From contig DBWM01000038.1 of assembly GCA_002309015.1 (NCBI GenBank), forward strand, positions 278 to 64,277: DNA of 64,000 nucleotides, written 5' to 3'. Each line of letters starts with the position of its first letter. Position 1 is the stretch's first letter. The position numbers and the translations under genes are program-made. Below are positions 51,501 through 61,800 of the stretch, piece by piece. Under the pieces are notes generated by a model that did no database searches, was not told the DNA's origin, and saw only the letters and a list, made by a program, of their open reading frames with translations. Origin of the DNA: Myxococcales bacterium UBA1238. GTDB taxonomy: Bacteria; Myxococcota_A; Bradymonadia; UBA7976; UBA1532.

Positions 51501-53311
51501 CAGCGAGCCGCTGGATCGCAGGTTTCGAGCAGTGCCATCACTTGCGCATAGCTGTGGGATTTAAGGATCGCCTGAATATGTTCACCTTCCTGCAAATGGA
51601 TCATATAGAATGCGGTGGGGGTGTTTGAATTGATCTCGTAGGGGATATAGCCACAGCCGGCACCCCTCAGATCAAATCCATGTGTAAACAGGGTTGCAAA
51701 GTCGTTGCCTGCAGATCTGAAGACCGGGGAAGTGATGACTCCGACGTTGTTACAGGTAGTCCCTTCGCCGGATTCGAGACCTGACGGATAACAGACACTC
51801 GGACGTGGCTGTTCGAAGTTGTTGTTACAGCTGAAACCCTCTGTTATTTTGCATTCGGAATCGCAGCCTTTGTCTGTTCTGCCCAGGGTATCGCATTCTT
51901 CATCGCCCTCTACCCGGCCGTCACCACAGGTTACGACGTGACAACCCGCCCCTTTACAGGCCCAGCCTTCGGTTAATCTGCAATCGATGCAGCCTTCACT
52001 TTCGAAGTTGCCCACATCGCATTCTTCGGATCCTTCCTTTAGGCCGTCACCGCAGACAACCGGCACTTTTGAAATGCTGATGTTGTAGTTAAAGTTATCA
52101 TCTTCTTCAACATGAATCATACCGCACTCAAAATAAGGGTGGAGCACCGCATAAATGGTCTGAGGCTCCGTTGATACATAGCTGAAGGTTTGTATTCGAT
52201 CATAAAATGAACTGCGGGAATAGCCTTCTATACAGCTGGCATTCTCACTGCATTCGCCGTCAAGGATCGAAAAAACGGTATCCATCAGGCCTTCTTGAGT
52301 CAAAAGGAGCTTTTCTCCGGCGTCTAACTCCACCTTAAAGATCACTTCGGGGAGATCTCTGGAAACGATGCGGCTGTTACAGGGGGAGCTGAGCGATAAT
52401 TGGTGCGTAAAGTCCTTGCAAAAGTTGCGACCTGACAGATGATAGGGAAAAGTAGTCACCTCAATGGCTGTATCACATCGGTCTCCTGGCGTAACTGCTG
52501 TACAGGTTGAGGGATGATCGGAGGTTGGCTGCGTGCAGTTGTACCCTTGTTCGATGGTACAGGTCGAAGAACAGCCGTCGCCATCTCTCCATCCGCCGTC
52601 ATCGCATTCTTCCCCTGTGTTGTAAACACCGTTACCACAGGTTTTGGGTTCACCAAACTCCACGTGAAGGTCAATGGATGTGGATCTACCCTCAAATTCC
52701 GTCACTGCGATGCGGTATTCACCGGGAACAAGGTTCGATATGCCTTCGAGACATTCACCCTCTCGGCCGTCGATGGTGGTGCCAAATGAGTTCCATCTCA
52801 ACCCGTTCTTTTGCAGAATGGTGATCGTAAGGCCACCTTCGGGGCATGACTCGCTGTCCTTCTGGGTGATCTTTAAATGGATCGAAGCGCTCTCCGAAAC
52901 CACGACGCGATAATACTGTGCCTTGCCCACACCCTGGGGGATCTGGCCGGAATAAACACCGTTCTCCAAAATACAAACTTCGTTTGCATCCAGATCTTCT
53001 GCGCAGGAACCGACCGTACCATCGAAAACAGCTGTGTCTGCTTCCGCGTCAACTACAGATGAATCGCTGATAACGACCGCATCTGTACCCGAATCCGTGG
53101 TTCCACCATCCAAGGTATTCGCATCCGAAACGTCGGCATCAGAGGCATCCGATCGATCGGCATCCTGCAGAGTCTGAGCATCGGCCGCTGTGGTTGAACT
53201 GTCTTCGATGATCGCATCGATTTCAGCATCTACTGGCCCGTTATCATCATCATCACAAGCGCACATCGATGCTGCCAGGATGAATGCCCATGATTTCGTA
53301 GAAAGATTCAT
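48545..53311 (-). CDS. Multi-module cysteine-rich lipoprotein, array member 3
   Basis: A 1588-residue paralogue with signal MNLSTKSWAFILAASMCAC followed by DDDD. The Asp/Ala/Thr-rich stalk ends near residue 100. The N-terminal beta domain and eight DUF4215-type repeats are in the shared order; the fifth again has the long insertion (DGPDYFDAEGHPADGDGC), and repeats 2 and 3 adjoin. The last repeat is shortened (CGNGVLEDVEECDNDGAGC) and is followed by the terminal variant beta domain ending FGDAPEFD. GGAAAAGG precedes the ATG. The PPC-like domains and Cys spacing point to a stable extracellular protein. I see no enzyme motif. Confidence 0.9.
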   Translation of the reverse strand: MNLSTKSWAFILAASMCACDDDDNGPVDAEIDAIIEDSSTTAADAQTLQDADRSDASDADVSDANTLDGGTTDSGTDAVVISDSSVVDAEADTAVFDGTVGSCAEDLDANEVCILENGVYSGQIPQGVGKAQYYRVVVSESASIHLKITQKDSESCPEGGLTITILQKNGLRWNSFGTTIDGREGECLEGISNLVPGEYRIAVTEFEGRSTSIDLHVEFGEPKTCGNGVYNTGEECDDGGWRDGDGCSSTCTIEQGYNCTQPTSDHPSTCTAVTPGDRCDTAIEVTTFPYHLSGRNFCKDFTHQLSLSSPCNSRIVSRDLPEVIFKVELDAGEKLLLTQEGLMDTVFSILDGECSENASCIEGYSRSSFYDRIQTFSYVSTEPQTIYAVLHPYFECGMIHVEEDDNFNYNISISKVPVVCGDGLKEGSEECDVGNFESEGCIDCRLTEGWACKGAGCHVVTCGDGRVEGDEECDTLGRTDKGCDSECKITEGFSCNNNFEQPRPSVCYPSGLESGEGTTCNNVGVITSPVFRSAGNDFATLFTHGFDLRGAGCGYIPYEINSNTPTAFYMIHLQEGEHIQAILKSHSYAQVMALLETCDPAARCLASHAMEYNWEPLEVGYTADTEKDVYLIVRMTENLIEQEEANRSYDLLVKRWIPQCGDGILDENEECDDGNLIPADGCSDNCTVETGFFCAERNPDICFANRLSSGDAQSCETAGVYAGNNLSLVGRSFDEDFSGSIDFAQKDSLCNANFVGAEYQSAIYRVDLEEGEILEASIYGELEGSLLFLKGDSCDNLTCLRGRDYYGLEDSTRLTYLATGSEEIYVVFTQVPAGLIDQVNDYLINITHHKLICGDGVVEGDEQCDDGPDYFDAEGHPADGDGCSSSCQLEPNFGCTGNPSVCSWTEPGDVCTNPIVVEFDNDGYALSSVPYFDDFFQNFWTVSVNYGETYISKVAPEAFYRIDLAAGELLEVTGTPDNELDCTFYLFKGDCNQWQCISSSQTYSLNPQIQYQANEAETLYLVVEADSNYTEETHQPLNIQFEKHAVACGDGIIEGNEECDRGPTSDPGCINCKVTQGFICSKVSTEACRPASVGDVCYMPIQATLTNGHFELSGENFGNDFTSQWTAGRYCTISSEDSEMTPEVFIQIDLLKDDIVTISETGPVSMALMFVKEVCTTTCIPYFEPIYSEADGMAYRATRDQTIYVVAEPYDYYDINGPYHINVDVRHITCGDGYIEGSEQCDDHNSFSNDGCSSDCRIEEDYICTGAQNSSCRLAAPGDTCKNAIQPDFGSTGYGTYIHDGGDDFFDEVYTRQFISRHNSCMNIFKEEVIYRIDLLKDDILRVEETKHALHPHFYIVKADNDTCGMVCSEQYSDYHSLGYKATQDETIYVIISPDMHYPDDGHNHYAFKFEKSHPECGNGVLEDVEECDNDGAGCKADCTVSDGYVCAGNQCHILPDQCEDAVEVFNGDVVTFNNTGATDTISSLDYCGLTGAEGNDVFFKVTLQPGENLRARLEAEHLPDKFLYLMSDCSTNSCISWGDSFEAVNAYYFNTTSSEKVVYIVTDDSRVSYAGKRTLYISIFGDAPEFD

Positions 53312-53839
53312 GCCTTTTCCTTTGTATGCATTGAGTTGTCAGGGAATCAAAACGCCTTTGACCTGAGGTTATGGGCAGATCTTTTCAAAAAGAACTGACG
53401 TGATCCATTAAAAAGCCTCGAATGATCCCGTAGGGATCCTTCCGATCCTGCGGATCTGGTTGGATCTTTTTGAAAAGAAATCAACCATACGGTTGAAAAC
53501 CCGGTTTCAAATCTGTGCGTTCTCACCATTTTGTCTGTTCCTTGCCTGATTCTTTGGCTGAAATTGCGCCTTTCGATTTGTTCTTTCATCTTCGGTTGTA
53601 AAAAATCACACCTTAACTGCTCGTTCATCCTGCTTCCAAATCGTTGAAACTGCCCATGAACAACCGATCTGCAGCGATGCGATCGATGAGAAGCCCGCAG
53701 TATGCATGAATCGTTGCGTTTTCATCTCAAGGATCGCTCCATCACCGTTCAAAAGGTTATCGCTTTTGGTTGGATTGCTGCATGATCAGGCCGTTATGGG
53801 CAGATTCAACGGATTTCAAAGCCTGTGTATGGCCTGTGT
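53312..53839. other. Array spacer 3
   Basis: 528 bp between members 4 and 3, no convincing gene. It contains the second pair of TCTTTTCAAAAAGA sites, one AAAGAAATCAACCATA word, and a part near 53735-53815 related to spacer 2, which argues that gene and spacer were duplicated as one unit. Confidence 0.6.
53380..53478. promoter_or_regulatory. Paired near-palindromic sites upstream of array member 3
   Basis: TCTTTTCAAAAAGA (53380-53393) and its exact reverse complement (53465-53478), 71 bp apart, 69-167 bp before the start codon of member 3. Same sequence and nearly the same spacing as the pair before member 2, although the DNA between the arms differs. Confidence 0.55.
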
Positions 53840-56800
53840 TTAGTCCTCACTTGGAGGGTAATACAGGCTGACCTGAAGGAGATGCCTGCCGTAAAAATCT
53901 TCTCTCATCGCATCACAGCCGATGTAGAGGACTTCTTCGCTGTTGCTTTGGTTGGTGTAGTAGAGGGCTGCAGCATTATATTGACTGCTTGCTGCGATAC
54001 AGCTCGACTCGTCGCATGATCTCATGAGGTAAAGGTTCAGCATCGATGAATTCTCCGATTCCAGCTGAACGATGAGCTGCTGATGCGGCGGTACTCTGAA
54101 TTTGTAGAAGAGATCGCGCCCATATGATGTGCTGATCCCACAGCTTTCCACAGAAGAGATCGTATCGCTTGTACTGTTATTATCGAAAGTGACCATATTA
54201 CCATCTTCGAGTTCTACGGCATCTTCGCATCTATCGGGTAAGAAGCTGCAATGATTGTTGATACATTGATATCCTGATTTTACGGTACAGTTCGCATTAC
54301 AGCCAGCATGGCTGACGTCGCACTCTTCACCCGCTTCCAATATGTCGTTACCGCAGATCGAATGCGATTTTGTGAACGTGATCGCGTAGTGGTCGTGGCT
54401 ATTTCCCGGATAATCATCCTGTGCACTGAGGATCACGTAGATTGTTTCATCCTGGTTTGTCCCGTAAACGATCGGATCAAAATTATACTGATGATCATAG
54501 CAGACCGATCCACAGGATCCGTCAACTTCCCCCACAATGGTGATGAGGGATGCAAAGGGCGTTTGCGTTCCGTCTATGGTGAGCTGATCCCCTTTGAGCA
54601 GATCGAACCTGTAGATCACATCTTCTGCATAGAGACCGCCTGTGTCGTTATTGATGATGCCCCGACAGCTGGAATGGCTGCTCCGGAATTGATCTGTGTA
54701 GATTTCATCGAAGAAAGCGTTGTTTTCTTCGATGGTGATGGTGCCATAACCGCTGGATCCGAAGCTGGGCTCAATGGCGTTCTGGCAGCGATCGCCTGGA
54801 GCCGCCTGCCTGCATCGGCTGTTCGTATCGCCCCTGCAAATGTAGTTGTCCTCTAATTTGCAATCGGAAGCGCATCCATCGCCGGATGATGTGTTGCGAT
54901 CGTCGCATTCCTCGTCGCCTTCGATCACGCCGTCGCCGCAGGATGGATGGCGAACATCGATGTTAAAGTGATAAGGCTGGCTCAGATTGCTGCGTATCGA
55001 TTCCGGTTCCGCAGTGGCGTAAACGGTTCCATCGCGGGTGGCCGTATAGGACATCCCGAGGAAATGGCCTCCATCGTAAGCGGGTTCCGCATATAAACAG
55101 GTTGGACCGCAGGGATCCTCTAAGTACGAGATGTTCATGGTGATGGGACCGGTTTCCTGGATGGTGACCACATCGCCCTCAGACAAATCGATTTGGAAGA
55201 AAACTTCGGGAATGGACTCGCTGTCAAAGGGTTGCGCGTTGCATGCAAAAGAATCTCCCGTCCACTGCGATGTGAAGTCATGTCCAAAATTTTCGCCCGA
55301 GAACTCAAAATGACCGTCGATCAGGTTCGCGCGGATCGGCTTTTCGCAAACATCTCCTTCTGGTGCGGGGAAGCATTTGTTTGGGGTTTGGTTTGTGCAA
55401 ATCATACCGGGCGTCACCTTGCAATCCGTGCAGGCTGCATCGTAGGCGTTGCCGGTATCGCATTCTTCGTTTCCTTCTCTGATCCCATCACCGCAACTGG
55501 CCAGATGCTTTTTAAACCGGATGCCAAAGGGCAAATGGTTTTCGGAGAGGAAACTGGAACCTTCCGCCACCAGGTAGACGGTTTCTGCCTCGGTGGCCTG
55601 ATAGGAAACCTTGTATTGAACCTGTTGATCCTGGGTGAGGGACTGGAACAGGTTGACGCATTGTCCGCTGTGGCAGTCGTCTTTCATGAGATAGAGATGG
55701 GTGTAAAGACGGCTGTTTGCAAGATTTGAGATTTCCAGAAGTTCATTGGCTTCCAAATCGATCTGGTAGAACGCTTCCGGGGCAATGTTGCTGGAAAACT
55801 GATTCCCGCAATTCTCGTTCACCGTCCAATCGTTTTCGAAGGCTTCATCAAAATACGGGGTGAAATAGCTGTACTCACCGTTGCCGTCGAAATCTGCGAC
55901 GATGGGCGTTTTGCAGGCATCGCCCGGATCGGTTCGCCTGCATGCGCTGGGGCTGCCCGTGCATCCGAAGAAGGGCTCTACCTGACAATCAGAGGAGCAG
56001 CCATCGCCGTCTTTGGGCTGTCCGGTTTCATCGAGAGAGAACGGTCCATCATCGCATTGTTCATCGAGCTCAATCCGTCCGTCTCCGCAGAGCGGCATGT
56101 GGTGTTCGATGCTGATCTCGTAAGGGGCGTATATATGGTGTTCGTGGCTTGAAAATGCTGCTGCATAGACCACGTAGACTTCTTCGGATTCAGACGCAAG
56201 GTATGAGAGTCGGCTGCCGAAATACTGATAACCGTAATTGAGGCTTTGCCGGCAAGTCAGGTTTTCGCAGTTATCTCCCGTTAAAATAAAGATGCCTCCA
56301 ATGTTGAAGTCCGTTTTCATCGAAGCATTTAAGAGCTCACCTTCTTCGAGTGCAACCCTGTATATGGCCGCTGGATAGGTTTCATTCGCATAGAGGCCGT
56401 CGCAGGGGCTGCCTGAGACATCGAACTTTATGGTTTCCAAAAAGTCTTCCCCAAAATACTGGCCTGAAGTCTCAAAGCTGTTGCCCAGGAATTCGCCTGC
56501 AGTTTCGCAGGATTGGGCGTCACCCGATTTAAGCGAGTGGGTATAGCAGGCAGATGGGCTGCCTTCCTGGCAGATGAAGCCCGGTTCGATGGTGCAATCG
56601 GCGGAACAACCGTCGTTTGAGACCGTATTGCCGTCATCGCAAGGTTCCTTTCCTTCGACGATGCCGTCTCCGCATTGCGCCCTGTGCGTGTTGACGATGA
56701 GCTCATATGCGTAAGAATCCGCACGCTCGTCAGGTGCATTGTTGTCGATGCGGGCAATCAGGTAGACGTCCTTTTCCGAATCGGCGATATAGGAGACTTT

Positions 56801-58639
56801 GGCCCTTAACCGACCCTCGTTATCGCTCTGTTCATCGAGGCATGATGCGGTTTGACTGCAGGATTCGAGCAAGGCCAGCTGGATCGCATCGCTTTGAGCG
56901 GTCAGATACGCTTCGACGATCTCTTGGGGCTGCAAATGGAGCTTATAAAACGCGGTGGGGGAGTTGCTGTTGATGGGAAACGGCGCTGCGTTGCATTGAT
57001 AACCGTTGAGTTTGAATCCATTTGCAAACTGGGCTGAAAAATCGTCGCCCACTGCTCTGAAGCTTGGCGTGTCGATGAGCCCGGCATCGCTGCACGATGT
57101 GCCATCTCCGGCAGCCAGGGTGGACGGATAGCAGATGCTCCCCGGAACGCGATCCAGGTTATCGACGCAGATGAACCCATCTTCTCCCATGGGTAACGGA
57201 TAACAGACGTCGCCCTGCACCCGTTCCACGTAGTTGACACAGCTGAACCCTGCTTCCACGGAGCAGCTGGTATCGCAGCCTTCGCCTGTTTTACCCTGCG
57301 TGTCGCATTCTTCGTCGCCATCGACCCAGCCGTCGCCACATGTGATTTCATGGCAGATGGTGCCGATGCAGGCCCAGCCTTCCGTTAATCTGCATTCGCG
57401 GCAGCCTTCACTTTCGAAGGCGCCCACATCGCATTCCTCGTATCCTTCCCTGTGGCCGTCACCGCAGATAACCTGCGATTTTGTAAGGGAAATATTGTAG
57501 TCATTGCGGCCATCGGATGCCGCAGACGGAGCGTTGCAGGCAGATTTGAGGCTGACCACTGCGTAAAGGGTTTGAGGCTCCAATGCAGCATAGCTGAGGG
57601 TTTCTTTTGAAGCGTAATTGGCATCGATGGAATAGCCGTCGATACACCGGGCTTCGTTTCTGCATTCACCGTTCAGGAATGAAATGAAGGCGTCCATCGG
57701 CCCCGATTCGGTCAAAGTGAGCTTTTCGTTGGCGTCGAGCTCCACCTTAAAGATGACTTCAGGGGATTCTGTGTTGATGAGACTTTCATGACATGGAGTC
57801 TGGAGCGCTAACTGGTGGGTAAACGCACTGCAAAAATCGCGACCGCTCAGCTCATAGGGAAACTGCGTCACTTCGATGGCTAAATCGCAATGGTCTCCGG
57901 GCGGAAGTGGCCGGCAGACGGAAGGCGAGGTTGAGTCCGGCTCCGTGCAAGAGAAATTGCGTTCGACGGTACAGCGTGAAGAACAGCCGTCACCGCTCAG
58001 GATGCCGCCGTCATCGCATTCTTCACCCTGATCGAGTTCGCCGTTACCGCAGATGTGATAGGCCCCAAACGTCGCGTGAAGGGCGATGGACGAAGCTTTG
58101 CCCTCAAATTCCGTCACGACCGCGCGGTATTCACCGGGTTCAAGATTCCAGAAACCTTCGAGGCATTCGCCTTCCCGGCCATCGATGGAGGACTGATAGG
58201 CCTGCCATGAGTTTCCGTTCTTTTGCTGAAGGGAGATCGACAGGCCTTCATCGGGGCACGTGCTGCCGTCTTCCCGGGTCAGCTTAAAAGCGAAAGAAGA
58301 TCTTTCGGAAACCTTGATGCGGTAATACTGCGCTTTGCCTTCACCCTGGGGAATCCGGCCGGGATAAACGCCGTCCTGCGGAATACAAACCTCGTTTTCC
58401 TCAAGATCTTCGGCACAAGAAGCGACGGATCCATCGGGCTCGGAATCGCTGTTCGCCTCTGCATCGGTAGCGGAATCCGGTAAACGCGCGTCCGCAGCGT
58501 CCGCAGTTACCGAAACATCCAGTATTTCTGCGTCCTTTGCGGTTGAACTGTCTTCGAACGTCGTCTCCGAATCGTCGTCATCGCAGGCGCCTACGGACAC
58601 CACAATCATCAAAAGCCAAATCAGGCGAGGATACTTCAT
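53840..58639 (-). CDS. Multi-module cysteine-rich lipoprotein, array member 4
   Basis: A 1599-residue paralogue: MKYPRLIWLLMIVVSVGAC then DDDD and a shorter Asp/Ala/Ser stalk (to about 75). The N-terminal beta domain and eight DUF4215-type repeats follow the shared order, with the fifth insertion (DGPFSLDETGQPKDGDGC) and a shortened last repeat (CGNDILEAGEECDVSHAGC). A 24-residue tandem duplication after repeat 3 repeats the C(V)..ER/DRV..(D/S)(V/I)CYP segment. The C-terminal variant beta domain ends VSLYYPPSED. No catalytic motif is visible. The stalk and lipid anchor suggest that the modules project from the membrane. Confidence 0.9.
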   Translation of the reverse strand: MKYPRLIWLLMIVVSVGACDDDDSETTFEDSSTAKDAEILDVSVTADAADARLPDSATDAEANSDSEPDGSVASCAEDLEENEVCIPQDGVYPGRIPQGEGKAQYYRIKVSERSSFAFKLTREDGSTCPDEGLSISLQQKNGNSWQAYQSSIDGREGECLEGFWNLEPGEYRAVVTEFEGKASSIALHATFGAYHICGNGELDQGEECDDGGILSGDGCSSRCTVERNFSCTEPDSTSPSVCRPLPPGDHCDLAIEVTQFPYELSGRDFCSAFTHQLALQTPCHESLINTESPEVIFKVELDANEKLTLTESGPMDAFISFLNGECRNEARCIDGYSIDANYASKETLSYAALEPQTLYAVVSLKSACNAPSAASDGRNDYNISLTKSQVICGDGHREGYEECDVGAFESEGCRECRLTEGWACIGTICHEITCGDGWVDGDEECDTQGKTGEGCDTSCSVEAGFSCVNYVERVQGDVCYPLPMGEDGFICVDNLDRVPGSICYPSTLAAGDGTSCSDAGLIDTPSFRAVGDDFSAQFANGFKLNGYQCNAAPFPINSNSPTAFYKLHLQPQEIVEAYLTAQSDAIQLALLESCSQTASCLDEQSDNEGRLRAKVSYIADSEKDVYLIARIDNNAPDERADSYAYELIVNTHRAQCGDGIVEGKEPCDDGNTVSNDGCSADCTIEPGFICQEGSPSACYTHSLKSGDAQSCETAGEFLGNSFETSGQYFGEDFLETIKFDVSGSPCDGLYANETYPAAIYRVALEEGELLNASMKTDFNIGGIFILTGDNCENLTCRQSLNYGYQYFGSRLSYLASESEEVYVVYAAAFSSHEHHIYAPYEISIEHHMPLCGDGRIELDEQCDDGPFSLDETGQPKDGDGCSSDCQVEPFFGCTGSPSACRRTDPGDACKTPIVADFDGNGEYSYFTPYFDEAFENDWTVNENCGNQFSSNIAPEAFYQIDLEANELLEISNLANSRLYTHLYLMKDDCHSGQCVNLFQSLTQDQQVQYKVSYQATEAETVYLVAEGSSFLSENHLPFGIRFKKHLASCGDGIREGNEECDTGNAYDAACTDCKVTPGMICTNQTPNKCFPAPEGDVCEKPIRANLIDGHFEFSGENFGHDFTSQWTGDSFACNAQPFDSESIPEVFFQIDLSEGDVVTIQETGPITMNISYLEDPCGPTCLYAEPAYDGGHFLGMSYTATRDGTVYATAEPESIRSNLSQPYHFNIDVRHPSCGDGVIEGDEECDDRNTSSGDGCASDCKLEDNYICRGDTNSRCRQAAPGDRCQNAIEPSFGSSGYGTITIEENNAFFDEIYTDQFRSSHSSCRGIINNDTGGLYAEDVIYRFDLLKGDQLTIDGTQTPFASLITIVGEVDGSCGSVCYDHQYNFDPIVYGTNQDETIYVILSAQDDYPGNSHDHYAITFTKSHSICGNDILEAGEECDVSHAGCNANCTVKSGYQCINNHCSFLPDRCEDAVELEDGNMVTFDNNSTSDTISSVESCGISTSYGRDLFYKFRVPPHQQLIVQLESENSSMLNLYLMRSCDESSCIAASSQYNAAALYYTNQSNSEEVLYIGCDAMREDFYGRHLLQVSLYYPPSED
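57110..57253. repeat. 72-bp tandem duplication inside array member 4
   Basis: Two diverged 72-bp units, aligned for example by ACGGATA at 57124 and 57196 and by TGAACCC at 57172 and 57244. It stays in frame and adds 24 residues that members 1-3 lack. Confidence 0.75.
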
Positions 58640-58853
58640 GCTGTTTTCTCCAAAACCGGAAATGAGGAACGCGAGTTCATAGCAAAATTCGGAGTTCGAA
58701 TGGGACTTTTTAAGGGTTTTGTGGAGGGAAAAACGAAAAAAATGCGCATTTCCCTAGGCAAGGCTGCGGCTTTCGGAGATCAGGCGCCGATGCGGACTTG
58801 GGAGCCGCCGTGAGGTGGGAGGAGGTTAGGGAAAGGAATGAAAGGGTGGGAGG
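58640..58853. other. Short array spacer with a palindrome
   Basis: 214 bp between members 5 and 4, much shorter than the other spacers and without the TCTTTTCAAAAAGA pair. The 12-bp perfect palindrome AAATGCGCATTT (58740-58751) lies about 100 bp before the start of member 4 and could be a regulator site. Confidence 0.45.
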
Positions 58854-61800
58854 TTAATCAGCGTCGCTCAATGTGACCGTGAGGCTGTGAAGGCCGTTGT
58901 TGTAAGTGCCGTAGCTGTCACAACCGATGTAGATGACCTGATCTGCGTCGGTATTGTTGGTGTAGGTTGCTGTAGCTGTATAATCGTTATCACCATTCAC
59001 ACAGGCCGATTCTGAGCAGCTTGTCAGCAAGTAGATGATTAAGTCATCATGAGCGTCTGATGACAGCGTTGCAGTTAATGTATTTCCTGCAGGTACTGTG
59101 ATCTTGTAGAAAAGATCGTTGCCTGCTGCCGAATAACTGGCACATGCAGATACGGCAGACATCGTATTGGTCGCGTCGCTGGTGTTGAATGTCACCGTAT
59201 TGCCGCTTTCGATTGCTACCGCGTCGCTGCAGTGATCGGGGAAGATGATGCACACGTTGTCTATGCATGAATAACCGTCTTCGGCTTTGCAGTCGTCTGT
59301 GCAACCCTCCACTCCATCGCAGTCTTCACCGGTTTCAACCGTACCGTTCCCGCATTCTGGGTGCGATTTTTCAATGATGATATTGAAAGGTCGGTGGGCA
59401 TAACTGGTTGATGATGAATAGGCGGCTACAATCGCATAGATCGTTTCGGCAGCGGATGCGATGTGCGTCAAGGTTTCGGGGGTATCGCTCGAAGCGAGGC
59501 AGACCGATCCGCATGTACCATCCACATCGGCAACATAAGAGATGACTACATCTGCATCTCCTGTCTGCTTTACGGTGACCACATCGCCTGTGATCAGATC
59601 GAGCTTGAAGAACACTTCAGGCCCATTGGCAGAACCTTTGCAGCTGGTGGTGTTCCCTGACCATTGGTCGGTATAGAGATCATCGAAGTTGTCTTCTGTT
59701 CCGCCGTAGGTAACCGTGCCGTATCCGTTATTGGGGAAGTCGGGTACGATGGCATTCTTGCAGCTATCGCCAGGTTCGGCCTCGTGGCACACCGAAGGAA
59801 GGCCGTTGCATACGAAGTTGGCATCGACTTTGCAAGCGGTGCAGCCGTCACCATCGATTGTGTTGCCGTCTTCGCATTCTTCGTCACCTTCGATGAGTCC
59901 ATCGCCACATGTAACCTGGCGTTTAGTGACGAGGAGAGCGTAATTGTAGGAGTAAGAAGAACTATATGTATAGGTAGAGACGCGGGCGAACAAATACACG
60001 GTCTTTGTTGCATCGGCTGTATAGCTGATCGAGGCGGTTGGGGCAGTAGTCCAACGAGTGTCGTAATCGCTGGCTAAGCATGCTTCATTGCTTGCACAGG
60101 TTTCAACGACAGCAAGTTGTGCAGCATAAGCATCTGCATCTAAAGATGCTTCGAGAATATCGCCTGCATCAAGTGTGATGGCATAGACGGCAGTAGGGGT
60201 TGTGTCATCAAAGTAGGAGCTAGAGTTGGCGCAATCGCTGCCTGCCATGGTGTATTGGCCAGCGTTTGTAAACGTGCTGAAGTCTTCACCTGTGGTGCGG
60301 AAGCCATTAAAGTCGATGAGATTAATGACACCTGCTGATTCGCAGCTTGCTCCAGTGCCAGATGTCAACTGCGTATTGTAGCAAGCACCATCGTCGGTAC
60401 AGCTGAAGCCTTCTTCAGCTTCGCAGAATGCATCGCAGCCATCACCAGGCTCTTCATTACCATCGTCGCATTCTTCGGTGCCTTCAACTTTACCATCACC
60501 GCATACAGGCCTGTGAATGTCGACAACGATTTCGTAAGGATAGTTGGCAGTTGCAGCATAGCTTTCAACGATGGCGTAAAGGGTGATGTCTTCCTTGGCT
60601 GTGTAGGTCAGACCGGCGGCTTCAACATCATGGGAACCATCGATCGAGGCGATGCAGGCTGTGTCGCAACTGTAATCCTCTGTCTGAGCAACATAAGAGA
60701 TGGTCGCATCAAAGTTGGATACCTTTTCGGAAACATTCACCACATCGCCCTCTTTGAGTTCAAGCAGAATGATGACGTCAGAGGCCGATGCGCTGTTGTA
60801 AGAGCCTTGGCAAACGGAGCCTGTCGCCTTCCATTGTGGCGTGTAATCGTTGCTCCAGTTGGAATCGGTTGAGGAGGGATCGTTTGAGATGGTAAAGCTG
60901 CCATAGCCATTCACCATGCCATCCATATCTTTGGCATAGATCGGCGCGCTGCAGGTATCGCCGTCTTTGGCCAAAGAACAGCCTGATTCATCACAAATAT
61001 AACCGTCTTCAACTTTGCAGCTGGCATCGCAACCATCCCTGTCGCTTGCGTTGCCGTCGTCGCATTCTTCTTTGCCTTCCTTAATGCCATCGCCGCAGAC
61101 CACTTTGTGCTTTTCAAACTGAACGGCAAAATCGGAAGTTGCATAATATGAATAGGCTTCGATGACGGCATAAACGGTTTCCCCTTCGTCGGCTGTGGAC
61201 AGATAGCTTGCAGAGAAGCTTGTGCTGTAATAGCCACTCTTCGCTGCGCAGTGACCTGCCTTGCAGCTGCCGTCGATGATCATGGCATAGCCAGAAAGCG
61301 AGTTGCTGCTCTGGGAAGAGACCGTCAGGAGTTCATCTTTTGCAAGCTCGATTTCATAAATGATTTCGGCTGCTTCGCTGCTGTTGGAGCTGCTGCAATC
61401 TGCGCCAGCGGTCCAGTAATTCTTAAAGTTTGAGATGCTGCCTGAATCGTCTGCAACCATTGAATCTGCCGGAGCTTCATCGCTCGGATTGGCGATAAAG
61501 TTGGGCTTCTTAGGTTTGCTGCAGCCATCGCCTTCAGCGATTTCAACGCAGTTTGAAGGACTGCCCGTGCAAGCATAACCGTCCTGCACCATGCAGTTGT
61601 TGCAGGCGTCGCTATCGATTCTGCCATTATCATCAGAGCCCAGATCGCATTCTTCGGAGCCTTCAACCTTGCCATCACCGCATTCAGGCTGATGTTTGGT
61701 GACGAGGAGAGCATAATTGTAAGAGTAAGTGTAAGAAGCACTGTATGTATAGGTAGAAACGCGGGCGAACAAATAAACGGTCTTTGCTTCATCGGCTGTA

